Notes: a model not told the origin generated them from the letters alone. A stretch of 64,000 nt of DNA from an uncultured Psychrobacter sp. (GCF_947500265.1 NZ_CANMRN010000002.1:372001-436000); one strand, 5' to 3'. Counted from the stretch's first letter, positions 8,867 to 19,329 are shown. Translations and numbers: made by a program.

Positions 8867-11800
8867 TTATAACGGTGAACCAATAAAGAAGTGTAGTCGT
8901 ACTGGAATGCTTTCCTCGGTCACGCCAGCAGCCACATCGACACGCACCATTCCTACAGGCGATGCCCAGCGGATACCGACACCAACGCCGACTTTTGTCT
9001 CAGTATCAAAATCTTTGTCGTAGGCATTACCGACATCTGTGAAGAATGCGCCACGGAAACCTGGTTTAAATTCATAGTTATATTCAGCACTACCGACCGC
9101 TAGCACCTGCCCGCCCGTTAGATAGCCTTTGTCTAATGGTGACAAGCTCTCGTAGTCATAACCGCGGATACTCTGATCGCCACCTGCAAAGAAACGCAAC
9201 TTATAAGGCACATCGTAAAAATCATCCGCCCAGATATAACCGGCATTGGCACTACCTAATACTTGATGCTTTTTGTCTTCGCCAAAGCTATAGATACCAC
9301 TAACACCTGCACGAATAATCGCCATATCGGTATCACTGAATGCGCTATCAGTGCCAGCCTCGATTGAGTAGTACTGGCGCATGCCTTGCGTTGGGTTGGT
9401 AGCGTTGTCAGTATCTGTTTTATTGACACCATAGCCAAATAGCAGCGCGCGCTGTTTCGGACTTGAAGAGGTAAAGCGGATAGGCAGATCATCTAGTGCT
9501 GCTCCATCAACCCCCGTCTCAAGCTCATCCAAGCGGTAACGTACAGAGTAGCTACGATTCCAACCAGTATCACTACGGATATTACGTGCCAAGGCCGCTT
9601 TCAGCGTTGTGGTTGATAGATCGAAATTACCTTCCCCTTGGTCAATCACTTCCTCTTCATAAGTAAGACGCCCATCTAACTTATCATTGAGCGGATGATT
9701 CCATGGTCGACTGGCGTATACAGCCACGTTTTTGCTGATTCTCGATACTTCTGTTTCTGCACCCGCTTGATAGCCTTGGCGATTGAGCAAGTTATAATCT
9801 ATTTTTGCGGTGGCGCGAACGCCTGTATCTGTTCCATAACCAAGACCAACTTGAGCATCACGTGGTTTATCCGCGTATACAAACACATATAAAGGTACTT
9901 TTTTGCTTTCTGCAACGTCTTGCGGCGTTTTACGTCCTGCTAGCGTTGGCGGTACAAAGTTCTCGTCAGCGATCAGACTCTTTTCGTCAGGAAATATCTT
10001 TTGCGCAACATTACTAATTGAGTCACTGATTTTGCCCAATAGATTATCAGCTTCCTGATCTTTTTCATCAAGCACGCGATCATTCGGCAAGCGGCTTAGT
10101 CGTTCTGCTTTTTGTCTGATAGCTTGCAGCTTATCAAGGGTGGCTTCATCAGCCTCAAAATCAATCGCAGCGATATCCGCTTCATTGACCATCTCGCCGC
10201 TGTTAGCAGTCAGAGCATTATCGCTCTCTGCACCTATGTCGCTATTATCATTGACCGTATCTTCTTTACTAGCAGTCACATTTAAGGCGGCTGCACCATC
10301 ATTGCTACTCAGATCTGCGACGCCATCATTGTCTACATTGTTAATATCGTCATCTAATGTGTCGTTACCCTCGGTAGCAGCATTGTCAAACGCTAAGGTA
10401 CCAGCTTCACTACTATCAGTTGGTGGTAGTATCGACTCGACGTTGACCGTATTAAAGTAACGAGTTGCCGATAGGTCATTACTGAACTTAGTAACTGCTG
10501 GACGATAAAACGGCTCACCCGGCGTAAAGCCATAGAGCTGTTGTAATAATGAAAGCTCTACTGGTAGCTTGTCAGGATCTTGGGTCAGCGTATTGGTTTC
10601 TTTGTCGTAAGTAAAAAACACCACATCGTCAAACTCGTAACGATCACCCGTGTTGTAAACCAACGAGACATCTGCTTTATTGTCCGGCAAGATGATATCA
10701 ACGGATTTGTTCAGCCAATACTGGTCAAAGTAGCCGTAGGTATTACTCAAGGCCTCTAAAGCCGCTTTACTGCTCTTATAGACACGGTGATTAAAGATAT
10801 CACCTTCTTGCGGCGGCAAGTCTGCCTCAAGCGATGCAAACTCTTCTTGCTCACTGCCCTCACCGCGAATCTCAATAATACGGCTATCTACCAGTACCGG
10901 CTCGCCTAGCTCTTCAATCACCACATTGACTGTATCGCGGTCAGGTTGGGTCAAACGCATCTCAACCTCATAGTAACCAACGGCTTTAGCAGCATTCTGT
11001 GCTGTTTCGCGCAAACGTGGCAATGCCGCAGTAAAGTCAATAACCGACTGAACGGAAGTATCATCTAGTGCTGCTTTGATGTTTTTCATCGGCTGAATGT
11101 CATTGTCAGCCTCAACTAGCTGAGCCTTACCGTTAGGAGAGTCTTCAGCGGATACTTGCTCTAGATAAATAGTGGTTTCTACATTTGGCAAAGCCACCAC
11201 GCCACCGTCATTGAAAAAACGATTGTACAGACGCGTCACGATATTACCTCTATTGCGCGCGCGTGGCCGTGGTCTATTGGCTTGTTCTATACTTTGATCG
11301 ACGGCCTGAGTATCATTCTGATAATCTGGTAGATAGTCATTCGGATTGATAATGTCTGTTGTCGTACCTTCTACATTGGCAGGCACATTCGTACCAGCTA
11401 TCACCTCATCACTACTATCATCAGTCGTCAGGCCATTTTCACTCTTAACAGTAGCTTCATTACTAACGGCATCTTCATTGCTAACAGCGCCACTTACCTC
11501 AATCGGACGTGACATCCCTTCAGCTGTGCTCGCCTGTTCTTGCGTTGTTTCATTTCTACCCAACGTATCAAGATTGCTAGGCGCGGGCAAGTTTGTCGCA
11601 TCTAGCTCTACATCGAGACCAATTGGTGATGTTGTGTCATCTAACGTAGCGATTGGCGCATCAAAGTCACTGTCATTATTGCTAATATTGATACTATCAA
11701 TATCTTGAGCATTCTGCGCATCCATTGCCGCTAGCTCACGATCGATCTGCTCAGGTGTCATCATTTGATAACCCTGCTGCTGAATCTCGGTTGCTTGTTG

Positions 11801-12427
11801 CAACAGGTCATCATTAGAAGCGATTGATTGAGCATTATTGGGATTATATGAACTGCTTGGACTATCAATGAAAGTTTCTAGATTTTGAGTGTTGTTGTTT
11901 TGAGAAGTTGCGTTTTGAGCATTGGCATTTTGCGTCGTCGATTTTTTAGAGCCTGACTTTGTCGAGTTAGGTTTCTTAATGCCCAAGCTCTGTTCGCTAT
12001 AGTCGTCCAATACTGACTGATCAATGATGCCTTGTTCTACTGCTTTTTTTAGACGTAGCGCATCTAGAGCCATATCTAGCTGAGTATCGTCATCTGACAA
12101 TGTAGCTGATTGCTTGATAGATGCCTGATCATTCGCAGCTTGACTATTGTTAGTCTGGTTACTAAGCGTTTGATTGCTATCAGTTTGGTCAGCAGCAGAT
12201 GAGTTGGTGATAGCGGTATTGTTTACATTATTAATGGTATCTGCCATTGCCGCAGGTGCTATACCGAACAAACTGGTCGCAAGCGCAGTGCACAGTGCAG
12301 AGCGTCTGAAATTTTTACGCGGCGCTGCTGGATATGTACTTGGATTATTACTATCGTTTTGGATTATGGCTGTGTCACGCTGCATCATTAGACCCTTGCA
12401 TGCTCGAGTTGAAGGCTGCTTTATCAT
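8867..12427 (-). CDS. tamA: TamA, outer-membrane BamA-family protein with low-complexity insertions
   Basis: An Omp85-family protein. The N-terminal signal peptide (about residues 40-62) ends PAAMA. POTRA domains begin near residue 400, and a C-terminal 16-strand barrel starts around GLGYGTDTGVRATAK (about residue 860) with the conserved IRGYDYESL loop motif. It partners TamB in the TAM complex. At 1186 residues it is about twice the usual length of about 580. The excess comes from an Asn/Gln/Ser/Asp-rich stretch (about 64-395) between signal and POTRA1, and an acidic insertion (about 665-840) that separates YFNTVNVES from VPLYVFVYADKP, apparently inside the last POTRA domain. AGGA lies 7 nt before the ATG. 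An inverted repeat at 12463-12482 sits in its leader. The family call is firm; the role of the insertions is unknown. Confidence 0.93.
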   Translation of the reverse strand: MIKQPSTRACKGLMMQRDTAIIQNDSNNPSTYPAAPRKNFRRSALCTALATSLFGIAPAAMADTINNVNNTAITNSSAADQTDSNQTLSNQTNNSQAANDQASIKQSATLSDDDTQLDMALDALRLKKAVEQGIIDQSVLDDYSEQSLGIKKPNSTKSGSKKSTTQNANAQNATSQNNNTQNLETFIDSPSSSYNPNNAQSIASNDDLLQQATEIQQQGYQMMTPEQIDRELAAMDAQNAQDIDSINISNNDSDFDAPIATLDDTTSPIGLDVELDATNLPAPSNLDTLGRNETTQEQASTAEGMSRPIEVSGAVSNEDAVSNEATVKSENGLTTDDSSDEVIAGTNVPANVEGTTTDIINPNDYLPDYQNDTQAVDQSIEQANRPRPRARNRGNIVTRLYNRFFNDGGVVALPNVETTIYLEQVSAEDSPNGKAQLVEADNDIQPMKNIKAALDDTSVQSVIDFTAALPRLRETAQNAAKAVGYYEVEMRLTQPDRDTVNVVIEELGEPVLVDSRIIEIRGEGSEQEEFASLEADLPPQEGDIFNHRVYKSSKAALEALSNTYGYFDQYWLNKSVDIILPDNKADVSLVYNTGDRYEFDDVVFFTYDKETNTLTQDPDKLPVELSLLQQLYGFTPGEPFYRPAVTKFSNDLSATRYFNTVNVESILPPTDSSEAGTLAFDNAATEGNDTLDDDINNVDNDGVADLSSNDGAAALNVTASKEDTVNDNSDIGAESDNALTANSGEMVNEADIAAIDFEADEATLDKLQAIRQKAERLSRLPNDRVLDEKDQEADNLLGKISDSISNVAQKIFPDEKSLIADENFVPPTLAGRKTPQDVAESKKVPLYVFVYADKPRDAQVGLGYGTDTGVRATAKIDYNLLNRQGYQAGAETEVSRISKNVAVYASRPWNHPLNDKLDGRLTYEEEVIDQGEGNFDLSTTTLKAALARNIRSDTGWNRSYSVRYRLDELETGVDGAALDDLPIRFTSSSPKQRALLFGYGVNKTDTDNATNPTQGMRQYYSIEAGTDSAFSDTDMAIIRAGVSGIYSFGEDKKHQVLGSANAGYIWADDFYDVPYKLRFFAGGDQSIRGYDYESLSPLDKGYLTGGQVLAVGSAEYNYEFKPGFRGAFFTDVGNAYDKDFDTETKVGVGVGIRWASPVGMVRVDVAAGVTEESIPVRLHFFIGSPL

Positions 12428-12910
12428 CTTTACGTCCTATCAGCTCACGCGGCACAATCTTATTAACGATAACGATCGTTAAGTCTGACCGGTGAATAAA
12501 CTTATAGCAGTTATCTGCAATTAATGGTTTACTACTTTAATTTTATGACTGGTTATCTATAGTGTCGGCTTTAGCACTCTGTGTCTACTGCCTTATAGGC
12601 CTACTAGCTTAGAAAAGGCTAATAGCTTATAGATAGCATTGATGGGTAGCAGCCTTTGTTTTCACTACTATTTATACCCTAAAACGCAACCACATAAAAT
12701 TTATAAATCATAACTTAGTTAAATATCGAATCATAGCATTGACTGCATGTATTTTCACCGAAGCCTTGCTATTATACGGCTTAATATTGATAAAACCTAT
12801 GCTATATCTTGATATAGTTTTTAATAAAATTTACGATTATTATCATAAAAAAATTGTCGTTCAGCGCCGCTATTTTCTCTATCAGTCGCGATTTATCTGT
12901 AGGAATGTCC
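12428..12910. other. Divergent intergenic region tamA / MFS gene
   Basis: This stretch must hold the promoters of both divergent genes. Apart from the TTAACGAT inverted repeat next to tamA it shows AT-rich sequence with no convincing small gene. A plus-strand ORF over the right half has no ribosome site and overlaps the transporter in another frame. Confidence 0.5.
12463..12482. promoter_or_regulatory. Inverted repeat in the tamA leader
   Basis: TTAACGAT-AACG-ATCGTTAA has perfect 8-bp arms with a 4-bp spacer, and a 12-bp perfect palindrome TAACGATCGTTA sits inside it. It lies 36-55 bp upstream of the tamA start, a place suited to a dimeric repressor. No regulator is assigned. Confidence 0.5.
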
Positions 12911-14242
12911 ATGTCCAACCAGTTTCAGTTATTCAAGCGCCGTCGTTTTAGCGCTATGTTTTTCACCCAGTTTTTGGGCGCATTCAATGACAATATTTTT
13001 AAGCAGGCGCTCATACTGGTGCTCACTTATACTGCCGCCAGTAAATTGGGCGTAGAGGTCAGCATCCTTAATAACTTGGCCGCCATGTTATTCATCCTAC
13101 CCTACTTTTTGTTTTCTGCTTTGGCTGGACAGATTGCTGATAAGTATGAAAAATCAAAGCTCACGCAGTTTATCAAACTGCTTGAGCTGGTCATCATGGC
13201 AGTTGCCGCAGTCGGCTTTGTCTTTGAATGGTATGCACTGCTATTTGTCGCGTTGTTTTTGATGGGTACCCATTCGACCTTCTTTGGACCGATCAAATAC
13301 GCTTATCTGCCGCAAGCGATGAAAGAAGATGAGTTGGTCGGCGCCAACGGCCTTTTTCAGATGGGTACGTCGCTGGCTATTTTGGTCGGGATGATTGTCG
13401 CTGGTATTTTGACTCAGCTATCACAATCCCTGTACTGGATTAGTGCCACGGTGTTGGTTGTCGCTGTTTTAGGATATTTAGCCGCGCGCTATATTCCTAC
13501 TATGCCAGCGATGCAGCCTGACCTGAAGATTAACTGGAATATTATTACGACCAGCTTAGCCACTGTCCGTTACTTATACTCTTTGCCTTTTTTGTTCTTT
13601 ATCATTCTTGGCAACAGCTGGTTTTGGTTTTATGGGGCGACGTTTTTGACCCAAGTGCCAGAGTTCAGCAAGGTGATTTTGCTTGGTGATGAGTCAGTCG
13701 TTATTTTCTTACTCACATTGTTTTCTGTTGGTGTGTCAATCGGTTCGGTACTATGCAAAACATTGACCAAAAATAAAGTTAGCTTGCGTCTATTACCTTT
13801 TGGTATTGCTGGATTAAGTATCTTTGCTATTGATTTGTATTTTTCACTTTCAGGTTTAGATATAAATGTGAATAATGGCACATTACTTGGCATCGGTGAT
13901 TTGTTTAATATAAGCGGTAGCTGGCGGGTATTCGCGGATTTATTCTTATTAGGGTTTAGTGGTGGTTTGTACATCGTACCGCTATATGCTTCTATGCAAG
14001 CCTACGCACCTAAGAGTCATCGAGCACGTATTGTTGGCGCAAATAACATTTTTAACGCGATATTTATGGTCACATCAGCGATTTTTGCGATTGTTATCTT
14101 AAATGTTTTAGGATTTACGCTGCCGCAGTTATTTTTGGTGACAGGGCTATTGAATATTGTGTTTGGCGCATTCTTATACATCAAACTCAATAAACATATT
14201 AAGCATGCCGTTATCCAAACTAACGATGGTATAGCACCGTAA
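12911..14242 (+). CDS. MFS transporter, LplT-like (lysophospholipid transporter family)
   Basis: About 443 residues with roughly 12 hydrophobic segments. The N-terminus FFTQFLGAFNDNIFKQALIL is the hallmark of the LplT subfamily and of the MFS half of Aas fusions, which flip lysophospholipids across the inner membrane for re-acylation. Here no acyltransferase/acyl-ACP synthetase domain is attached and none is adjacent, so the partner must lie elsewhere if the role is conserved. The start is placed at 12911 because AGGA (12901-12904) is 6 nt upstream. The ATG at 12905 is too close to that AGGA, and starts further left have no ribosome site. The subfamily match is good; the substrate is inferred. 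Confidence 0.82.
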   Translation: MSNQFQLFKRRRFSAMFFTQFLGAFNDNIFKQALILVLTYTAASKLGVEVSILNNLAAMLFILPYFLFSALAGQIADKYEKSKLTQFIKLLELVIMAVAAVGFVFEWYALLFVALFLMGTHSTFFGPIKYAYLPQAMKEDELVGANGLFQMGTSLAILVGMIVAGILTQLSQSLYWISATVLVVAVLGYLAARYIPTMPAMQPDLKINWNIITTSLATVRYLYSLPFLFFIILGNSWFWFYGATFLTQVPEFSKVILLGDESVVIFLLTLFSVGVSIGSVLCKTLTKNKVSLRLLPFGIAGLSIFAIDLYFSLSGLDINVNNGTLLGIGDLFNISGSWRVFADLFLLGFSGGLYIVPLYASMQAYAPKSHRARIVGANNIFNAIFMVTSAIFAIVILNVLGFTLPQLFLVTGLLNIVFGAFLYIKLNKHIKHAVIQTNDGIAP

Positions 14243-14471
14243 ATATGGTTAGCTCAATAGATACAGTCTAACCGTTGCGCTGATGATTTTGTTGCTGTTA
14301 TAGCTATAGTAATCTACCAACCATCTATAGATTATTTATGAGCTATCTAGACAGTAATATTTGAGCCGATAATTTGGATTGTTTGTTATAGTAATACGCA
14401 TTATGCCGTTGCATTTAGACGGTAATACATTTTATTTTATTGACAGTTTTTAACACCATCAGGAGTGAGTT

Positions 14472-15116
14472 ATGACCCTGCGTCCTTTATCTAAAATTGA
14501 CCAGTTGTTACTTGGGGTCGATAAGGCATTACGAGCTGTCGTGCCCCATTCCAATCCAAGCACGCGTCCGTTGCCCGTCAGTAGCGATGAGATTCCTGAG
14601 TTGACCATCACAGAGGCGCGGCACGTCTCAGGTCTTATGCGTATCAATCATACAGGTGAAGTATGTGCCCAAGGTCTATACCATGGCCAAGCGTTTGCCG
14701 CAAAAGATAGTGGTGTCAAACAAGCCATGCAACAATCGGCCGAAGAAGAAGTCGATCATTTGGTCTGGTGCGAGACTCGTCTAAGCGAACTTGGTAGCCA
14801 TGCCAGCGTATTTACGCCGCTTTGGTACGGTATGTCTTTTGGACTCGGTGCAGTCGCAGGCGCGATCTCAAATGAGTTTAGTCTAGGGTTTGTAGCGGAG
14901 ACAGAAGCTCAGGTCAGCGAGCATCTACAGGATCATATCAAGCAGTTACCTGAACATGATCAGCGCTCAAAAGAAATATTGGCACAAATGGATAAAGAGG
15001 AGCTGCACCATCGTGAGCTAGCACTTGCAAGCGGCGGCGCTGCTTTATCTCCTCCAGTACGTCGCACCATGCGATGGATGGCAAATCGTATGAAAGATAC
15101 CGCTTATCATTTATAG
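14472..15116 (+). CDS. coq7: Coq7, demethoxyubiquinone hydroxylase
   Basis: A 214-residue di-iron carboxylate protein that performs the C6 (Coq7/UbiF-type) hydroxylation in ubiquinone synthesis. The metal ligands are visible in MRINHTGEVCAQGLYHGQA, in EEEVDHLVWCETRL, and near the C-terminus in MDKEELHHRELA. The typical C-terminal MKDTAYHL end is present. CAGGAGTGAG lies just before the ATG, so the start is clear. The product feeds the quinone pool used by the cytochrome bd oxidase encoded 4.5 kb downstream, but they are separate transcription units. Confidence 0.95.
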   Translation: MTLRPLSKIDQLLLGVDKALRAVVPHSNPSTRPLPVSSDEIPELTITEARHVSGLMRINHTGEVCAQGLYHGQAFAAKDSGVKQAMQQSAEEEVDHLVWCETRLSELGSHASVFTPLWYGMSFGLGAVAGAISNEFSLGFVAETEAQVSEHLQDHIKQLPEHDQRSKEILAQMDKEELHHRELALASGGAALSPPVRRTMRWMANRMKDTAYHL

Positions 15117-15352
15117 CTTATGGTTACAGGTACTGTGGTTAGCTGCTGTTGTCGATTTTCTTACTAATTAATAGCTGCACAGGTTTACGTAGGCTTGCTT
15201 AATTCTAGTGATTAACAATCCTACCACAGATAGCGTGAAGCTTAATTTGCTACGGTATTAAAAACTTGTACGATTTTGCAGCAATGCGCTATTTATATTA
15301 CCGTCCAATCAATGAATAACAACCAAATAAATTAAACAAGGTAACGATTTTT

Positions 15353-16477
15353 ATGAAAGCGATTCTCTCTAGTAGCCACTCTATTAAGTCACCGAAGTTT
15401 GCAACGTTGACCGTCATGGCTGCAACCTGTGCCATGTTATTATCTGCACCTGTGAATGCAGCAGAAACTGACGCCACTGCAACGGCTGTACCTAGTGCAA
15501 TGGACTCAAGCAAACGTGTGATTCGTCTTGCTCGTCCTAATGCAGCCATTAGTCCTGCTCAAGCCAATGCCGCGCAAACAAGCTTGCCAGCTACACCTGC
15601 GAGCAACAGCCAGCCGACTAATGCTCAAACAAGTAACATGCAACTAAGCGGCACTCTGCAAAACAATGCATCTGTTAGCACTGCTCAACCTCAAACACCA
15701 CAAATGATGTCGCCTGCTGCTGCACCTGTCATGAACGGCACTACTCGTGTCTATGAACCTGGTCCAATGACAGCTACCGGTATCGACCTGCGTAGCGGAC
15801 AACTTCCGAATATTCCTACACCGCAAGTACAGCTCTCAGACATGAGCTTTGTTAAAACTGTACTAATTCCACAACAAAAAGGGCTAGGTACTGATAAGCT
15901 TGATGTCAGCTTATTAGATGACTTCATCGCTGATGTATCCCCTAACGCGCGCCACTATCCACCAAACTTCCCTAACCGCACACAGCGTCATTACACTCGT
16001 GAAAAAATCAAAGTATTAGCGGATTGGATCGAACCTTATGCTAAGTCGCCAAATGCTTCTTATGATGTGTTGCTTCGTGCTGCTAAGCTAAACGGTATGG
16101 GTCGTAACCTAGACTTGGGTTCAGACTACACGGTACGTGGTGGTCAGTATGTCGATCGCGCTATCAAGCTGCAACCTGATAGTGGTGAGGCTAACTTCCT
16201 ATACGGTATGATGCTATCAGAGGGTGGCGGATTCAAAGAAGGTCAAAAGTATCTAGATCGCGCTGTCGCTCTAGGGTACACCGAAGCAGAACAAAGCTTG
16301 GCACAGTCAGATCTACTTAGTGACCGCCGTGCTAATGCGTTAGAACGCCTACGTCGTCTTGAAGGGCAATACCCTCACAATACTGTTATTCCTCAACAAA
16401 TCAAACTCGTTGAAGAAGGCAAATTCTACATTTGGGATATTCCTGCCCCTGACATCAGTGTAAAACCAGGTGCTTAG
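15353..16477 (+). CDS. Exported protein with TPR/Sel1-like C-terminal region
   Basis: A 374-residue protein of unknown function. Residues 1-37 form a signal peptide (hydrophobic run ending SAPVNA-A). Residues about 38-140 are Ala/Thr/Gln/Asn-rich and probably disordered. The rest (about 150-370) is folded and alpha-helical, with tetratricopeptide-like segments (YDVLLRAAKLNGMGRNLDLG, GEANFLYGMMLSEGGGFKEG then YLDRAVALG, and AEQSLAQSDLL). It is probably periplasmic. AAGG precedes the ATG at a long spacing (about 12 nt). A strong terminator follows about 110 nt after the stop. I do not recognise a specific family. Confidence 0.75.
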   Translation: MKAILSSSHSIKSPKFATLTVMAATCAMLLSAPVNAAETDATATAVPSAMDSSKRVIRLARPNAAISPAQANAAQTSLPATPASNSQPTNAQTSNMQLSGTLQNNASVSTAQPQTPQMMSPAAAPVMNGTTRVYEPGPMTATGIDLRSGQLPNIPTPQVQLSDMSFVKTVLIPQQKGLGTDKLDVSLLDDFIADVSPNARHYPPNFPNRTQRHYTREKIKVLADWIEPYAKSPNASYDVLLRAAKLNGMGRNLDLGSDYTVRGGQYVDRAIKLQPDSGEANFLYGMMLSEGGGFKEGQKYLDRAVALGYTEAEQSLAQSDLLSDRRANALERLRRLEGQYPHNTVIPQQIKLVEEGKFYIWDIPAPDISVKPGA

Positions 16478-16588
16478 AAATTTTATACTTGTTGAGATTA
16501 ACTATTGAGGGGTTCACTCATAAGATATTTGTTTAATAAGACCCTTAATAGATAAACACTCTAATAAATAATCTAAGCTTCAAATACC

Positions 16589-16632
16589 AAGCGCTTTTGT
16601 TTTATATCTATAAGACAAAAGCGCTTTTTTTC
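16589..16632 (+). terminator. Rho-independent terminator after the TPR-like gene
   Basis: A perfect 12-bp stem, AAGCGCTTTTGT / ACAAAAGCGCTT, has a 14-nt AT loop and is followed by TTTTTT. The surrounding gap (16478-16776) shows no gene. Confidence 0.85.
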
Positions 16633-16776
16633 GATTATCAGAAACCCATTCATTTTAAGACTCGCCTTTGTAGAACTGCAAATGAATAGTCTAACGCCAA
16701 CAGTTGCGCTACACTCATTATCAATTGCTACTTTCATTACTCATACTCTCATAACTACCGTTTATTGGACTGACTT

Positions 16777-19254
16777 ATGACTTTCGCTGGCTTTAGCAAA
16801 CAGACAATAATGCATACTAATAAAAAAACCCTGCCCATTACGTCACTTATGCTTTTGGCGGCAGCAGTATTGCTACCAGCGTGTAGTACGGTGACGGTAG
16901 ATAAACAAGCCTCGGCCAAGACCATCTCAGCGCAGCGCGGCAATATCGTCACTGACAATGCGCTAAGCAGCGACACAGCATCTGCTTTGCTATCAGCAGG
17001 ACTGAATGAGCAAGCCTGTATGCAGCAATTTGACTTATGCTTAACTCAGCTCTCTGATAGTATGCTTAATAGGCACTATCGCCCTGCTTTGGCTATTTTT
17101 GCAGAACTGCACTATGCAAAAGCGCGTCAACTATCTGATTCAAAAAACTGTCGTAATGCGCTGGCACGCCCGCCACTTGATCCGTATTACGCCAATGCGC
17201 CTTTAAGTAATGAGGATTCAAAAACACAGCAAGAAGAGACTGACCTGTGTTTGACCGATTATCAAGCAAGGTTATTTGATGCCGTCAAATACAGCTACAC
17301 CTATCTGTTTTATGACAGTCTGACCCATGACTTTGAAGGTGCAGAGCAAAATAGCAATAGCCATCGTGCGCAAAACCGTATTCCAAATGACAACGACATC
17401 CAAACCCAAGACATTTATAACGCTGCCAGTAACGACGTTATTACTCAAATTTATCAATCAACTGAAAATGCCAATAAGTTGATGGGTGATACAACAGTAG
17501 AGTATTTGCCAATAACCTCTACCAAGCGTGATAACACGGATGAAGCAGCGATTGCCAATCGACCACCACTAAAGGGCAAAGCGACAGACCAAGTCAAAGT
17601 CATGAAAGTGACTGTAGATGATTATAACCTTGATATTTATTTGCCCAACGAAAACAACTATCTGCAAAACGCTCATAAACAAACTTCCGCTTTGGCAGAC
17701 TTATCATCCACTTATGAGCTACGGCTCTCCGGTCTCAATTCCGTTAGTAAGCGCCCTGGTTTGGGCATCAGTTTAGTGGCGTCGTTGGATGATCGCTATA
17801 CCACCACAATCCGTCAATTATTGGTCGCCTCCTTATCTGGTCGACTAACAAATGAGAATAAAAACACCGATGATAGCGAGCCAAGCTCTCGTATTTATCC
17901 GACGGGACATCTTTTACTAACTGGATTGATTAAGCCAGATGGCAATAGCGTATTAGATGCGCTGAGCAGTCGTAAGCTTGATATTCATTTATATAACCCT
18001 TACCAAACCGAATCCATTAATATTCTCAATGATGACTACCCATTGGCAGCCAATTTTTCGGCGGGATATGGTTTATGGTTATCAGAGAACCAGTTAGATG
18101 GTGTGGGTTATTTAAACTTGATTACGCGCCAACCAGATGCTCAGCTGCCCAAACTCTTCATGCTTGAGCCTTATGATCCTGATAAACGCGTGTTGATTAT
18201 GTTGCACGGGCTAGCTTCTAGTCCGGCCACATGGGTCAATCTGACCAACGATATTCTCAATGATGACAAACTGCGTGATAATTACCAAGTTTGGCAAATA
18301 TTCTATCCAACCAATCTGCCTATTTTAGAAAATCGCTATCAGATTCAGCAGTTAATCAACAGCACATATCAGCAGACTGATCCCAATGGACAAAATCGTG
18401 CCAGTCGAAATAGTGTGATTATCAGTCATAGTATGGGTGCCATTATCGCTCGCATGATGCTGTCTGATGAAAATTTAGTCGATGATTTAGATAAGCTTAA
18501 TGATAAAGATATCCTCTCTAGTAATGAAAAACAGCAAATCCGTAATGCGCTCCAAACGTCTTTTGGCGAAGATGAGTTAAAGGAACGATTTGAGCTACAA
18601 GCATTGCCACAAGTAGACACCGCTGTCTTTCTATCTGCACCTTTCCGTGGTACGGATTATGCAGATCGTTGGTTCACCCGTGCACTACGCCGCATCGTTT
18701 ACTTACCCGTAGGTCTGGTCAAGACATTCACTGATAACTTGGCGACCATTGCCACACAAGGCGACTTGGCACAAAACCCACTAGGCGCATTATATTTGCA
18801 GAACGGTGCCAGCCAGTTAAGTGACAAGTCTTCTTTTATAGAATTAACCAAAGACATCACTATGAATGAGCGTATCACTTACCATTCAATCATTGCCAAT
18901 AACGATGCCGATATCACTAAAGGACTGGCACAAACGCAACCAAACGGTGCCAAGATTGATTTGTCTCAAGCTGTAGAAGACAATGCTGGAAATGAAACGG
19001 CGAGCGTTGATGTCAGCGACAATACTGAGACATCACAGCTACCACCCGAGCCGCTTGTTGCCGCTGTGACAGTCAATGATGATATCAGTCAAGCACTGAC
19101 CGAGCGTTTGTCAGATGGTATCGTTCCTTATAATAGTGCCCATCTCGATGGTGCTGCGTCTGAAACAATTATCAATGGCGGTCATAGTATCCAGACCAAT
19201 CCGCAGACCATTTTGACGTTGCGAAGAATTTTGCATAAGCAGCTACAAGAATGA
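16777..19254 (+). CDS. Lipoprotein alpha/beta hydrolase (lipase-like)
   Basis: An 825-residue predicted lipoprotein. The signal peptide ends in the lipobox LLPAC, with Cys36 as the lipidation site. Residues about 60-440 form a large region I cannot assign. From about residue 470 an alpha/beta-hydrolase domain follows: MLHGLASSPATWVNL (oxyanion region), nucleophile elbow ISHSMGAIIARMM, a late Asp in DGIVPYNSAH and the catalytic His in NGGHSIQTNP. It probably cleaves an ester at the cell surface or in the periplasm. The ATG at 16777 has GGAC upstream; the ATG at 16810 would give a shorter, more typical signal peptide but lacks a ribosome site. A terminator follows at 19330. Confidence 0.82.
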   Translation: MTFAGFSKQTIMHTNKKTLPITSLMLLAAAVLLPACSTVTVDKQASAKTISAQRGNIVTDNALSSDTASALLSAGLNEQACMQQFDLCLTQLSDSMLNRHYRPALAIFAELHYAKARQLSDSKNCRNALARPPLDPYYANAPLSNEDSKTQQEETDLCLTDYQARLFDAVKYSYTYLFYDSLTHDFEGAEQNSNSHRAQNRIPNDNDIQTQDIYNAASNDVITQIYQSTENANKLMGDTTVEYLPITSTKRDNTDEAAIANRPPLKGKATDQVKVMKVTVDDYNLDIYLPNENNYLQNAHKQTSALADLSSTYELRLSGLNSVSKRPGLGISLVASLDDRYTTTIRQLLVASLSGRLTNENKNTDDSEPSSRIYPTGHLLLTGLIKPDGNSVLDALSSRKLDIHLYNPYQTESINILNDDYPLAANFSAGYGLWLSENQLDGVGYLNLITRQPDAQLPKLFMLEPYDPDKRVLIMLHGLASSPATWVNLTNDILNDDKLRDNYQVWQIFYPTNLPILENRYQIQQLINSTYQQTDPNGQNRASRNSVIISHSMGAIIARMMLSDENLVDDLDKLNDKDILSSNEKQQIRNALQTSFGEDELKERFELQALPQVDTAVFLSAPFRGTDYADRWFTRALRRIVYLPVGLVKTFTDNLATIATQGDLAQNPLGALYLQNGASQLSDKSSFIELTKDITMNERITYHSIIANNDADITKGLAQTQPNGAKIDLSQAVEDNAGNETASVDVSDNTETSQLPPEPLVAAVTVNDDISQALTERLSDGIVPYNSAHLDGAASETIINGGHSIQTNPQTILTLRRILHKQLQE

Positions 19255-19329
19255 TGTAGATTTTTGTTATTTCACAAGGTTTTTGATGTGCAAATCGTAA
19301 CCTTTAAACATCAGTTATAGGTTTCGGAT

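Noticed and set aside
12739..12951. 70-residue plus-strand ORF before the LplT-like gene
   Set aside because: No ribosome site, AT-driven composition, overlaps the transporter in another frame.
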